NCBI GenBank assembly: GCA_944392485.1
Contig: CALXWO010000011.1
Span: 1-55,365, forward strand
Source: an uncultured Clostridia bacterium
GTDB taxonomy: Bacteria > Bacillota > Clostridia > TANB77 > CAG-508
DNA length: 55,365 bases
Direction: 5' to 3'
Both the position numbers and the translations under genes were made by a program. The notes beneath the pieces were generated by a model. It saw nothing but the letters and a program-made list of their open reading frames with translations, did not search any database and was not told the DNA's origin. Positions 46,638 through 55,365 of this stretch are shown in pieces (the stretch's first letter is position 1; each line of letters starts with the position of its first letter).

Positions 46638-46692
46638 GGGGCAGTATTGGAGATATACTTTCAATAAGTCCTTGCTTACTTATCTAGCCCGA
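46638..46692 (-). ncRNA. Structured leader RNA, copy A (three-way junction)
   Basis: RNA begins with GGGC at the predicted +1 and pairs with GCCC at its end. Inside are ATAAGT/ACTTAT and AGTAT/ATACT hairpins joined by TGAAA. It shares the order and the sequence CTAGATAAG…CTTAT-GAAA with copy B at 48667-48725, while stems covary. A T-run follows. Leader of the Agr-like cassette. Confidence 0.6.
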
Positions 46693-46696
46693 ATTT

Positions 46697-46725
46697 ATTA
46701 TATCATTTTTAGTTTTGTTTTACAA
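46697..46725 (-). promoter_or_regulatory. Promoter of the Agr-like cassette (TTGTAA-17-TATAAT)
   Basis: Perfect -10 with TGA before it (extended -10) and a four-of-six -35 at 17 bp. Predicted start falls on the first G of the leader stem. Confidence 0.7.
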
Positions 46726-46796
46726 TACCTTTTATTTATTGCTAAAATCTATTTTAAGGCTATTTTGTATAATAGGTATATAATTTTATTATATTA

Positions 46797-46832
46797 TAAA
46801 AATAAGGCATAATTCTTTAATTATGCCTTTAA
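46797..46832 (-). terminator. Terminator after endolysin
   Basis: AAGGCATAATT pairs with AATTATGCCTT around AAAG and is followed by ATTTTT, ending the lysis transcripts before the Agr-like promoter. Confidence 0.82.
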
Positions 46833-46842
46833 TTTAATAAAA

Positions 46843-47685
46843 TTATTTTAATAATTCTGCTGTAGTTTTTGAACCTACATATCCATCTACTGTTAATCCG
46901 TGTTTTCTTTGGAAATCTTTTACTGCTTTCTCAGTAGCAGGTCCAAAGCTTCTATCTACATCTAAGTTTGCACCGTGTCTATTCAAGTTTACTTGTATTA
47001 CTTTAACATGCTCATTTTTAGTTGTAGGTATTTTATAATATAAATAATATTTTAATGCTGCTGCTCTACAAGCTGGTCCAAAAGAGCCATCTATTGCTAA
47101 ACCGCAATTATAATCTAAATTCATCGTATCTTGCCAATTTTTAACACGTTTTTCATATTCTTCATTATAATTATTGGTTGTATCTCCTGTTACATCTTGT
47201 CCTTCTAATTTTTTCTTAAAGTTATTCCATCTTTCTATATCAGATACCATAGGAGCAGGACAATTCTTGCGTGTTACATCATAATGTCTTACAACATTTT
47301 CAATAGGAATATTATATTTCTTTATTAATTCTTTGGCTAGTTCTACTGCTCTTGCTTCTGTATCTGCTGTTATATTTAAATTTCCATTTGACATTCTGTA
47401 GCAACACATTTCTATGCTTAAACTGTTACTATTTCTAGCACCACAGTAATATACATCATTTCCACAATGCCAAGCAATATCTTTATCTTCTACTACTTGT
47501 ACTACTTCGTTATCATCTACAAAATAATGTGCAGAAGCACCACGATATGTATTTTTAAAATAACTAGCATTATTTCTTGCTGTAGATACTGCACCAACAT
47601 AATGCATTACTAAATATTCTATTTTCCTATTATTAGAGACTGTTTTATTTGTATTAGTAATATCTTTAATTATCTCCATTTTCAT
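46843..47685 (-). CDS. Endolysin: N-acetylmuramoyl-L-alanine amidase (280 aa)
   Basis: The N-terminal amidase_2 domain has VMHYVGA (zinc His), GASAHYFVDDN and AWHCGNDVYY, and later NVVRHYDVTRKNCP with zinc ligands. Two C-terminal peptidoglycan-binding repeats follow (SFGPACRAAALKYYL; SFGPATEKAVKDFQRKHGLT). It cleaves the bond between muramic acid and L-alanine. GGAGTGA precedes the ATG and holin-like genes lie upstream. Confidence 0.92.
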   Translation of the reverse strand: MKMEIIKDITNTNKTVSNNRKIEYLVMHYVGAVSTARNNASYFKNTYRGASAHYFVDDNEVVQVVEDKDIAWHCGNDVYYCGARNSNSLSIEMCCYRMSNGNLNITADTEARAVELAKELIKKYNIPIENVVRHYDVTRKNCPAPMVSDIERWNNFKKKLEGQDVTGDTTNNYNEEYEKRVKNWQDTMNLDYNCGLAIDGSFGPACRAAALKYYLYYKIPTTKNEHVKVIQVNLNRHGANLDVDRSFGPATEKAVKDFQRKHGLTVDGYVGSKTTAELLK

Positions 47686-47740
47686 TCACTCCTTCTACAT
47701 CTGTATTAAATCCTAAACTATCTACGTCTTTATCTTCCAT
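47666..47740 (-). CDS. Hypothetical mini-protein (24 aa)
   Basis: MEDKDVDSLGFNTDVEGVNE and four more residues, behind AAGGAGGAATAATA, overlapping the lysin start. Strong ribosome site but tiny; may serve translational coupling for the lysin. Confidence 0.45.
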   Translation of the reverse strand: MEDKDVDSLGFNTDVEGVNENGDN

Positions 47741-47783
47741 TATTATTCCTCCTTAATTATAAGAGTACAAAATGTACTTTATA

Positions 47784-48002
47784 TTATTTATTTTCACTAT
47801 TTAAACTTTTATTATATTGTGCAGATGATATTCCTAATAATACACCTAAAAATGTATCTATTGCCATTATAGTACCACTTATTTGTTCACCAAATGGTAA
47901 GTTCCATATTCCAGCAAGTGCTAAATATAGAGTAGAAATAGCTGGTAAAACTATTTGTGCTAAAAATTTGAGAATATCGTATACTTTATCAGGTAGTTTC
48001 AT
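47784..48002 (-). CDS. Phage holin (72 aa)
   Basis: A 72-residue protein with two hydrophobic helices (LAQIVLPAISTLYLALAGIW and IDTFLGVLLGISSAQY) and charged ends. This is the common Firmicutes phage holin pattern. AAAGGAGGAAGAA lies in the end of the upstream HNH gene. It opens the membrane for the amidase. Confidence 0.88.
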   Translation of the reverse strand: MKLPDKVYDILKFLAQIVLPAISTLYLALAGIWNLPFGEQISGTIMAIDTFLGVLLGISSAQYNKSLNSENK

Positions 48003-48630
48003 TTCTTCTTCCTCCTTTCTTAATTTTTATAGTATCTTCAATACTCCATCCTCTTTTTAATCTAATTTGCAAAGTTTTGGATGAAATATTTAATAAATCA
48101 GCCCATTCAGAAATAGTATGTTTTTCTCCATTGTATTCTATATAATGGTTTCTTGTAGTATTATTAGCTTGTTCTTTCCAAGTTACCCATCTACAATTAA
48201 GCGGTGTATAGTTCCCATTTACATTTATTCTATCTATTGTCAAATTTTCTTGATATCCGTTATTTATAGCCCAATTATAAAAATTTATAAAATCATTTTT
48301 CCATTCGTCACAAATTTTTATTCCTCTTCCACCATAATTTTTATATCTTTTATCTGTTTTTAAATAACATCTTTCTTTCATATGATGCCATACTTTATAG
48401 AGTTTTGTATTACTTAAATTATGTGTAATTCTTGATTTTTTAAAATTTACAAATTGTTGGCATCCACAACTGATAGTATTACCATTAACTAATCTAGAAG
48501 ATGCAACTTCTTTTAAATTTCCACAATCACATAAGCATTTCCACCAAACACGATTATTTCTGTTTTTTACTCTTTCTAATACTAACAGATAGCCAAATTT
48601 TTGTCCTGTTAAATCTTTTAATTTTCCCAT
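47989..48630 (-). CDS. HNH homing endonuclease (213 aa)
   Basis: N-terminal zinc module (WKCLCDCGNLKEVASSRLVN … CGCQ), then YKNYGGRGIKICDEW, LTIDRINVNGNYTPLNCRW and a C-terminal HTH-like tail. Paralogue of 17833 and 41454. It interrupts the lysis module between the XhlA-like gene and holin, and has its own promoter and structured leader. Confidence 0.85.
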   Translation of the reverse strand: MGKLKDLTGQKFGYLLVLERVKNRNNRVWWKCLCDCGNLKEVASSRLVNGNTISCGCQQFVNFKKSRITHNLSNTKLYKVWHHMKERCYLKTDKRYKNYGGRGIKICDEWKNDFINFYNWAINNGYQENLTIDRINVNGNYTPLNCRWVTWKEQANNTTRNHYIEYNGEKHTISEWADLLNISSKTLQIRLKRGWSIEDTIKIKKGGRRNETT

Positions 48631-48666
48631 ATTATACCTAGCTTTCTCCTAGCAATAGATTTAAAA

Positions 48667-48725
48667 TGGACAGGTCTGCTAGGCGACTTTTCGATAAGCT
48701 CATGACTTCTTATCTAGTCCAATTG
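48667..48725 (-). ncRNA. Structured leader RNA, copy B (three-way junction)
   Basis: GGAC at the predicted +1 pairs with GTCC; inside are GATAAG/CTTATC and a short GTC/GAC hairpin. The shared core CTAGATAAG…CTTAT-GAAA matches copy A, with base changes that keep pairing. A second CTAG-rich hairpin follows before the HNH start. Confidence 0.6.
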
Positions 48726-48726
48726 T

Positions 48727-48738
48727 ATTATATCATAA
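48727..48738 (-). promoter_or_regulatory. Extended -10 promoter TGATATAAT of the HNH cassette
   Basis: TGA-TATAAT identical to the Agr cassette promoter in the -10 region, with the same six-base distance to the RNA stem. The -35 is poor. Confidence 0.6.
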
Positions 48739-48752
48739 TTAAATAAATAATT

Positions 48753-49100
48753 CTACATAAAATTGCTTACAAACCATACTAATAAACCTACAATTCCAGT
48801 TCCTATTGAACCTGCAATTACACTTATTATATTCTTTTTAAATGCTTTTTTGTTTTCTTTATAATCTAAGAATTCTTGAGAACTTATGGCATCTACTTTT
48901 TTTGTAGTTTTAGTTAGTGTTTCTTGCATTGTTTTCATATTAATTGCCATAATATGCACATCTTCTGCTAAAGACTTTGTCGATTTTACATCTTCACGCA
49001 ATTCTTCAATTATCATATATACATTTTCACGTTCTGCATCACATTTCGCCTGATGTTCTGCCAACTTCATAACCTCCTGAGTTAATTGTTCATTCGTCAT
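48753..49100 (-). CDS. XhlA-like coiled-coil membrane protein (115 aa)
   Basis: A long coiled coil (residues 5-80) and one C-terminal transmembrane helix (ISVIAGSIGTGIVGLLVWFV). This is the haemolysin XhlA/holin-accessory layout. It stands upstream of the holin, separated only by the HNH insertion. Confidence 0.75.
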   Translation of the reverse strand: MTNEQLTQEVMKLAEHQAKCDAERENVYMIIEELREDVKSTKSLAEDVHIMAINMKTMQETLTKTTKKVDAISSQEFLDYKENKKAFKKNIISVIAGSIGTGIVGLLVWFVSNFM

Positions 49101-49129
49101 ATTTTTTTTACCTCGCCTATTATTTTTTT

Positions 49130-49657
49130 TTATTTTATAAATCCTACCAACTGACCTCTAAACCATATGTCATCATTTTCTACATTTGAATAACTTTGAC
49201 CAAGATTTCCAAACCTTAGTATATTAGAGTCTGGATTCATATGAACTCTCATTTCAATTGTTCGGTTTGTTTCATCTGCTTGATTTGAAATAATATGTGT
49301 TTGTGTTTTCATTTTATTTGTAAATGGTAAAGTTATATTAGCAATATCAGACCATCCTGAAACATTAAAATTATCTTTTATTCCAAAGTCAAAAGAAACA
49401 ATATACATATTTTTATCATATTGCACATAAATGTTTCCTCTTTTTGTATCTCCTAATGGGAAACCACTTATAACTTTATTGTTTATAATTCTTTCATTTA
49501 TTGCTGATTCAATATTATCTTGCATTTTATTTAGATTAAATGAAGATAGTGGTGTTTTTCCTTCGTATTGTGCTGGTGTTACTTCATATTCTTGTTCATT
49601 TACTGTTACTGTAGCACTTTTTAGTTTTGTTCCATCTTCAAAAGGTATTTTATCCAT
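49130..49657 (-). CDS. Fibre/baseplate protein (175 aa)
   Basis: Residues 30-55 (GKTPLSSFNLNKMQDNIESA) are the attachment motif of many phage fibre or upper baseplate proteins. A beta-rich C-terminal domain follows. It overlaps the gene before it by eight bases and probably forms a host-contact appendage. Confidence 0.7.
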   Translation of the reverse strand: MDKIPFEDGTKLKSATVTVNEQEYEVTPAQYEGKTPLSSFNLNKMQDNIESAINERIINNKVISGFPLGDTKRGNIYVQYDKNMYIVSFDFGIKDNFNVSGWSDIANITLPFTNKMKTQTHIISNQADETNRTIEMRVHMNPDSNILRFGNLGQSYSNVENDDIWFRGQLVGFIK

Positions 49658-50955
49658 TTGTTACCTCCTTTATTTTATTTTCTAATTCTTCTATTTTCTT
49701 TTGTTGTTCTTGCATACCTTTCCATAAAATTCCTATTGCACTATATAGTTCTATTGCATTGCCTTCTTTACTTATTACTTCTTTAGGCGTTCTATATTTG
49801 TCTCCTATAATAAATCCAATATGTTTTTTATCTGTATCGTTTTCTGATTTTAAATTATAAGTATATATATCATTATTTAAAACTTTTTCTAATGCATTTT
49901 CATTATATAAAGATATATTTTTCTTTATGCTTTCAAGCGAAGTTTGAATTACTCTTGGCGTTGTAATACCTGTTGTAGATATAATAGTTTCTGCATCCGG
50001 TAAATTATATGCATCGGTTATTCTAATTACATGTGGTAATATTTCTGTACTATAATCACCCCATGTAAGTACCATCCTACAAACTTCATTTTCAGATACA
50101 TCTGGGTCATTAGTATTACAATAAATATGTCCATTATCAGTTACTAAAAAGAAAGAAGTATCTGGGTTTTCATCTCCTATCCACATTATAGTATTACCAG
50201 TTGTATTAAAACCAAATTTACTAGTAGATAATTTATTTGATGCAATATCAAATCCTGCTATTTTTCCTGCTGTAGAAGTAATTGTTCCAGCTACATTTGC
50301 ATTTTTACAACTCATATTTCCATTTTTATCAACATTAAAATTTGTACTTTTAATTGTTGTATTATCTGATGTTAGATTGATTTCTTTTCCGTTCAAGACT
50401 GATTTTGTTTGCATTAATTTGGATTTTTTCAGCAGATTGATTAATTTTTGAAATAACTTCATTATTTCCCACCTTACTTTTTACTTGAGTTTGTATATTA
50501 TCTGCTGAAACTTTTATAGCTGCATTCATTTCTTTTGTGGTAGAATATCCTTCTAGTTTTTGACTTACACTAATTTCAACAGACTTTGCACTTTGATTTA
50601 TTTCACTTTTCATTTCTGTTCTTGTAGGATAATTATCTGTAAAATCATTTTTTATTATATAAGAAGCAGATATTTTATTCCCTTGCTGATTTAATATATA
50701 AATATAATTGTCACCTTCAAATAATTCAATATTTAGATCTTTTATATTTTCTTGTTTTGGCTCATCTAATATACTCAATACTCCATATTCGCTTAATGTT
50801 AATCTTCTTATTACATAAGCCATATCGGGTGTAACTTTTAAAGTATCAGATATACCTTTATAAGTTCTTAGTTCTTCTATGTCTATTGTATATTCTCTCT
50901 TTTCCGTACTTGGATTTGTACTTGACTGTTTGTCAATTATTATTGTATATTTCAA
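49650..50955 (-). CDS. Tail fibre-like protein with chaperone-type end, read through a +1 shift at CGG (434 aa)
   Basis: Two frames join at CTT GAA CGG AAA. Dropping C50391 gives ISLEGKEINLTSDN, the standard continuation of the NANKISL motif found in phage tail proteins. Frame 1 (50955-50392) holds MKSEINQSAKSVEISVSQKL-type helical repeats; frame 2 (50390-49650) has beta repeats (NGNMSCKNANVAGTITSTAG) and a C-terminal segment like an intramolecular chaperone with a coiled-coil end. Frame 2's own ATG is inside the overlap and has no good site. Without the shift the protein ends 12 codons later at 50362. Confidence 0.75.
50388..50394 (-). promoter_or_regulatory. +1 frameshift site GAA CGG A in tail gene
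   Basis: In-frame CGG (50391-50389) followed by A. Moving one base forward reads GGA and restores a conserved tail sequence. Same signature as 12655-12661 and 27232-27238. Confidence 0.7.
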
Positions 50956-53900
50956 CTATAACACCTCCTGATTAGGATGTAATTCTTCACTTGGATATAA
51001 ATTCTCTCCTGGATACAAATTAGTTTCATAAGTTTTTGTTCCATTTATTTCTAAACTCAATATTTCCGTTGGACTTGCATTTTCTAGTTTTATTTCTGTT
51101 ATTCCTGTTTTACTTCTTTTATAATCAATTGTATCTGATACTTGTTGCTTTATCCCATCTAAATCTGTTTCAACTTGAGTTAATTTATTTTCAAATTCTC
51201 CTTGATTTTCTACTATTTGTGTTATTGTTTGATTTTGCTTGTCAACAGCTATTTCAGTTCTTTGTAATTTTTTTAATGTTTCTGGTGTATAAGTGTATTT
51301 TGTTTCTGTTTCAGTTAATGCTTGGCTTGCTATTTCATCTAATGTTGTTCCATCATATTCAATTGTATGGTCAAAAACAAAAGTATTAGCTACTTCATCT
51401 TGCATATTTTTTAGACTTATTTTATCAATACAATCTAACCATATAAATCCTATTGTATTCATTGAATTTATAGGAAGATATGTAAATCCAAATAATTCTT
51501 TTCCAGCTTCAATTAGTTGTATTCTTTTTTCCTGTGTATATGCAAATGGGTTATTTAAAATGGTTACTTCATGAACTCCATTTGTCGCAATACTTTCAGT
51601 ATCTTCTACAGCTACATTTTCACCTTTAATTTGACTATCACCTATAACTACTTTATTTACTGGTCCATACATTTTTTCATTTTTGTTTAAATTATAGTAT
51701 TGGTCATAATCTAATTCTTCTATAGGTTCTACATTATGGTTAAAATCAAATCTTAATACATTATGTTCATCTATTCTTGCCCAAGAAAATGCTGACATGG
51801 CTATTGCTTTTAAAACATCTCTGTATGTTTCATTTTCTACAAACTGATTATCTTCTACAATAAAATCATCATTTCTGAATTTTTCTGTTTGTAGAGTAAG
51901 ACCTAATTGTTCACATATATTTTCTGCTAATTCTCTCATTGTACATGGATAACTAACTTGGTCAATATACTTTTGGTTTGCTTTAGTCATGTAATCAAAG
52001 CAAGTAGCTTCATTATTATCATTAGTATTTTCTTCTTCGGCTTTTTGAACAATAAATGTTCCATATTTTATGTTATATTCTTTTTCATTGTAATAAGTAG
52101 ACAGATAAAGTTCAAATTCTTGGTCCTCTAATAATAATTGTTGATTTTCATTATTAATTTCTAAATCTACTTGTTTCATAACAGTTTGTCCAAATATTCC
52201 TTCTTCTGGAACAAATCTTGTATCATAAAATTTTATAGATTTAATATAATCTGCTTCAGTTAAAATAATTTCTGGCAAATAACTAACAGTAGCATTTACT
52301 AAAGGGTTATCAAAGTATATATTATTTATGCCTTTAAAAGTAGTCATGTTATCTAATACTTCTTTTTGCTCTTCTGTTAAGTCTAATTCTTCTCGCTCAG
52401 CTAGTTCATAATAAATCTCTACATCATTATTTAATAAATAGTTCTTCATCTTTTCTGCTGTATTCAATTCTGGATTAAATGTTCCTATACAAAATGTTTG
52501 TCCACTTTCCCAACCGCAAATACCTTCCCATTCGTTCCAACGACTTGCAACATTTTTAAAGTGTGTACATATAATTTTTAAGTATTCGCCTGATTTTCTA
52601 TTATTTATTTTTAAATCAATATTGTATCTTCGAAAATCTCCATTTGAACTATTTAAATATACATTCATATTAGTAACATTTTTAGTATTAATATATCCCC
52701 AGTTATGTATTTCTTTAATATTTTCTAAATCAAATTTATCATTTTGCAACATTGCTTTTTGTATTTCTAAGTCATATTCCACTTGCTTATTTTGCACATA
52801 CTCTGAATTGTCATCACTTCTTTTTAGTATAAATTTCATTGTAAAGTTTGTTAATGTAGTTCCTTTTTTTATCCATACATATGCATAATAATTTTCATTG
52901 TTTGTAACCTCAAATGTTATTTCTTTTTTTGGACTTTCTGATATTCTTTGAATAATAGGACGAGTAGCTGAACTGGAACCATATATATAAGCATGTATGT
53001 CATTTGCACTAACTTGACCCGAAGTTTCTGAAATAAACTTATAATTTCCAACTGGTAATAAATGTTTAACATAGTTTTGTGATGTATAATAATCTGTTAT
53101 TTTTAATTCATCTGTAAGTTGAACATAGGTATCTCCTGTGGTTGTTCCATTTAAAATTATCGTTCCATCTTCAAGTACTTGTCCTGTTAATCCTCTTGCT
53201 GTTACATTTTCTACTGCATCTTGTTTCTTTAAAAAGTTAGAATTACATTGTATTATTTTTATATTATCTTTTACTGTTGCAATCTCGCTTGGTGTATAGA
53301 TACTTGGCATTTTACAGTACTTATCATAATCTGTTTTTGTGCCACCTTTTTCTAGCTTAATCTTTATTTTTGAATTGTTATAAACTGCATTTGCTGATAG
53401 CATAATGCGAAGTGTAGTACTATTTTCATTGAAACTAATGCTAGCATATCCTTCTGTTGTTTCAGAATTCAACAATATATTTAAAGCATTTGTATTATTA
53501 GCAGTTGTTATCCTTACAAAAGTATTTAATTCTGGTAAATTTTCTCCATATGCGGACAAAGTCCACTCTTCTCCTGCTTTTATTAAGTCTACAATATTGC
53601 TTTGAGTAGTAATAACAAGAGCATATGTACTCTCTACTGACCCATTTAATATTAATGTCTCATCCTCTATTTTGTATGATAATCCATTATTCAAATCTGT
53701 TTCTTCTGTATCTATTAAATGCAATTCATTTATACTGCTTTGTACTTCTTGATAGTGATTTCCTTGTACTTCTAACAATAATTTATTTGCTTCTGCATTG
53801 GTTATATAAAAAGGTGACATACCCTCTATTTTATTATAAATTGAGTTGTTTTTTAATTTTACCTTACTGTATACAGGTCCTTGTATAAATTGTTGTTTTA

Positions 53901-55365
53901 TTTCATCTGATAATTCAACAGTATATGTAATTGTAGCTTTTGCAATAGGATTATCAAAAAATATATTATTAACACCTCTAAATGTTTTTATGTTATTTAA
54001 TACTTCTTTTTGTCCTTCTATCAAGTCCAATTCTTTTGTTTCTGCTAATTCATAATAAATTTCTACATCATTATTTAATAAATAGTTCTTCATCTTTTCT
54101 GCTGTGTCTAACTCTTTGTTAAATGTTCCTATGCAGAAAGTTTGTCCTGACTCCCATCCACAAATGCCTTCATACTCATGCCATCTGCTATCTGTATATT
54201 TAAAGTGAGTACATAACATCTTTAAGTATTCTCCAGATTTTCTGTTGTTAATTTTTAAATCCACACTATATCTTCTAAAGTCTTTATTTGAAGTATTTAG
54301 ACTTACAGCTAGATTAGTAACATTTTTAGTATTGATATATCCCCATTTATGTATTTCTTTGTTATTTTCTAAATCAAAATAGTCTCCATCTAACATTTCT
54401 TGCTGTATTGGTAAGTTATACTCTTTTTGCTCGTTTTGTACATAGTCTGAATTATCATCTGCTCTCTTTAACATAAATTTCATTGTGAAGTTTGTTAATG
54501 TAGTTCCTCTTTTTATCCATACATATGCATAATAATTTTCATTGTTTGTAACCTCAAATGTTGTTTCTTTTTTTGGACTTTCTGATATTCTTTGAATAAT
54601 AGGACGAGTAGCTGAACTGGAACCATATATATAAGCATGTATGTCATTTGCACTAACTTGACCCGAAGTTTCTGAAATAAACTTATAATTTCCAACTGGT
54701 AATAAATGTTTAACATAGTTTTGTGATGTATAATAATCTGTTATTTTTAATTCATCTGTAAGTTGAACATAGGTATCTCCTGTGGTTGTTCCATTTAAAA
54801 TTATCGTTCCATCTTCAAGTACTTGTCCTGTTAATCCTCTTGCTGTTACATTTTCTACTGCATCTTGTTTCTTTAAAAAGTTAGAATTACATTGTATTAT
54901 TTTTATATTATCTTTTACTGTTGCAATCTCGCTTGGTGTATAGATACTTGGCATTTTACAGTACTTATCATAATCTGTTTTTGTGCCACCTTTTTCTAGC
55001 TTAATCTTTATTTTTGAATTGTTATAAACTGCATTTGCTGATAGCATAATGCGAAGTGTAGTACTATTTTCATTGAAACTAATGCTAGCATATCCTTCTG
55101 TTGTTTCAGAATTCAACAATATATTTAAAGCATTTGTATTATTAGCAGTTGTTATCCTTACAAAAGTATTTAATTCTGGTAAATTTTCTCCATATGCGGA
55201 CAAAGTCCACTCTTCTCCTGCTTTTATTAAGTCTACAATATTGCTTTGAGTAGTAATAACAAGAGCATATGTACTCTCTACTGACCCATTTAATATTAAT
55301 GTCTCATCCTCTATTTTGTATGATAATCCATTATTCAAATCTGTTTCTTCTGTATCTATTAAATG
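50956..55365 (-). CDS. Large tail protein with 548-aa tandem duplication (rest of gene begun at 212)
   Basis: Joined to 1-212 the product is about 1,514 residues. The N-terminal two thirds hold a module of 548 residues present twice. Each module has a carbohydrate-binding-like beta region (LKINNRKSGEYLKMLCTHFK; GICGWESGQTFCIGTF). The C-terminal 400 residues (from about PEIILTEADYIKSIKFYDTR) resemble the prophage tail endopeptidase/Tal-like hub: YDQYYNLNKNEKMYGPVNKV, then a coiled coil. It is the likely receptor-binding tail tip. Confidence 0.82.
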   Translation of the reverse strand, partial: HLIDTEETDLNNGLSYKIEDETLILNGSVESTYALVITTQSNIVDLIKAGEEWTLSAYGENLPELNTFVRITTANNTNALNILLNSETTEGYASISFNENSTTLRIMLSANAVYNNSKIKIKLEKGGTKTDYDKYCKMPSIYTPSEIATVKDNIKIIQCNSNFLKKQDAVENVTARGLTGQVLEDGTIILNGTTTGDTYVQLTDELKITDYYTSQNYVKHLLPVGNYKFISETSGQVSANDIHAYIYGSSSATRPIIQRISESPKKETTFEVTNNENYYAYVWIKRGTTLTNFTMKFMLKRADDNSDYVQNEQKEYNLPIQQEMLDGDYFDLENNKEIHKWGYINTKNVTNLAVSLNTSNKDFRRYSVDLKINNRKSGEYLKMLCTHFKYTDSRWHEYEGICGWESGQTFCIGTFNKELDTAEKMKNYLLNNDVEIYYELAETKELDLIEGQKEVLNNIKTFRGVNNIFFDNPIAKATITYTVELSDEIKQQFIQGPVYSKVKLKNNSIYNKIEGMSPFYITNAEANKLLLEVQGNHYQEVQSSINELHLIDTEETDLNNGLSYKIEDETLILNGSVESTYALVITTQSNIVDLIKAGEEWTLSAYGENLPELNTFVRITTANNTNALNILLNSETTEGYASISFNENSTTLRIMLSANAVYNNSKIKIKLEKGGTKTDYDKYCKMPSIYTPSEIATVKDNIKIIQCNSNFLKKQDAVENVTARGLTGQVLEDGTIILNGTTTGDTYVQLTDELKITDYYTSQNYVKHLLPVGNYKFISETSGQVSANDIHAYIYGSSSATRPIIQRISESPKKEITFEVTNNENYYAYVWIKKGTTLTNFTMKFILKRSDDNSEYVQNKQVEYDLEIQKAMLQNDKFDLENIKEIHNWGYINTKNVTNMNVYLNSSNGDFRRYNIDLKINNRKSGEYLKIICTHFKNVASRWNEWEGICGWESGQTFCIGTFNPELNTAEKMKNYLLNNDVEIYYELAEREELDLTEEQKEVLDNMTTFKGINNIYFDNPLVNATVSYLPEIILTEADYIKSIKFYDTRFVPEEGIFGQTVMKQVDLEINNENQQLLLEDQEFELYLSTYYNEKEYNIKYGTFIVQKAEEENTNDNNEATCFDYMTKANQKYIDQVSYPCTMRELAENICEQLGLTLQTEKFRNDDFIVEDNQFVENETYRDVLKAIAMSAFSWARIDEHNVLRFDFNHNVEPIEELDYDQYYNLNKNEKMYGPVNKVVIGDSQIKGENVAVEDTESIATNGVHEVTILNNPFAYTQEKRIQLIEAGKELFGFTYLPINSMNTIGFIWLDCIDKISLKNMQDEVANTFVFDHTIEYDGTTLDEIASQALTETETKYTYTPETLKKLQRTEIAVDKQNQTITQIVENQGEFENKLTQVETDLDGIKQQVSDTIDYKRSKTGITEIKLENASPTEILSLEINGTKTYETNLYPGENLYPSEELHPNQEVL
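52921..53721 (-). repeat. About 800-bp identical direct repeat in tail gene (second copy 54565-55365)
   Basis: From about 52921 to 53721 I find no difference to 54565-55365; outside it the two modules diverge gradually. Period 1,644 bp (548 codons). Indicates very recent duplication or gene conversion. Confidence 0.85.

Noticed and set aside
46638..46692. Hammerhead ribozyme, suggested by GAAA between two helices
   Set aside because: The CUGANGA core is missing; the sequence reads CUAGAUAAG instead.

Overview
The window is an essentially complete genome of a tailed phage (siphovirus layout) from a very AT-rich, low-GC Gram-positive host, probably a gut Clostridia- or Bacilli-type bacterium. 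Evidence: AGGAGG-type ribosome sites on nearly every gene, TTGACA-17-TATAAT promoters, an SPP1-type portal, a long tape measure, a holin and an amidase endolysin. The first 77 bases are repeated at the end, and one tail gene reads in frame from position 212 through base 1 onto base 55288, so the molecule closes into a circle of about 55,288 bp. I saw no integrase.

Layout. Minus-strand late genes start near 18.9 kb and run leftwards: homing endonucleases, dUTPase, a Ro60-like ring protein, an array of small structured RNAs and tRNAs (14.3-15.2 kb), terL, com-like zinc ribbon, portal, scaffold, capsid, connectors, tail tube, frameshifted tail chaperones, tape measure and distal tail. They continue across the circle end into the large tail protein, baseplate or fibre genes, holin and lysin, an Agr-like signalling cassette, Cys/Gly-rich accessory genes and a tRNA-Cys at 41.2 kb. 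Plus-strand genes are a small membrane-protein operon (19.1-20.5 kb) and a long early region (22.2-41.1 kb): many tiny genes, then a DUF927 helicase, RecA-like and SMC-like ATPases, RecB-like nuclease, SSB, RecU-like nuclease, SF2 helicase and a CHC2 primase domain. A minus-strand terS and a candidate origin with inverted iterons lie between the two plus-strand blocks.

Four systems stand out. (1) A Ro60/DUF2828-type protein sits next to three Y-RNA-like transcripts that share a covarying 7-bp closing stem and a box reading ATACAGCAA. One holds a complete tRNA-Asn in circularly permuted order; another holds a tRNA-Pro-like body in normal order. (2) In a hand scan the codon CGG occurs in frame only three times, and every time it is followed by A and marks a +1 shift onto GGA that restores a longer protein (terL, a tail protein, a small membrane protein). 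(3) A compact Agr-like cassette has its own promoter: membrane receptor without kinase, 15-residue peptide, and an AgrB-like protease fused to a helix-turn-helix. (4) Three accessory cassettes begin with an RNA whose terminal stem starts right at the predicted transcription start.

All function calls rest on reading motifs by eye; no database search was run.
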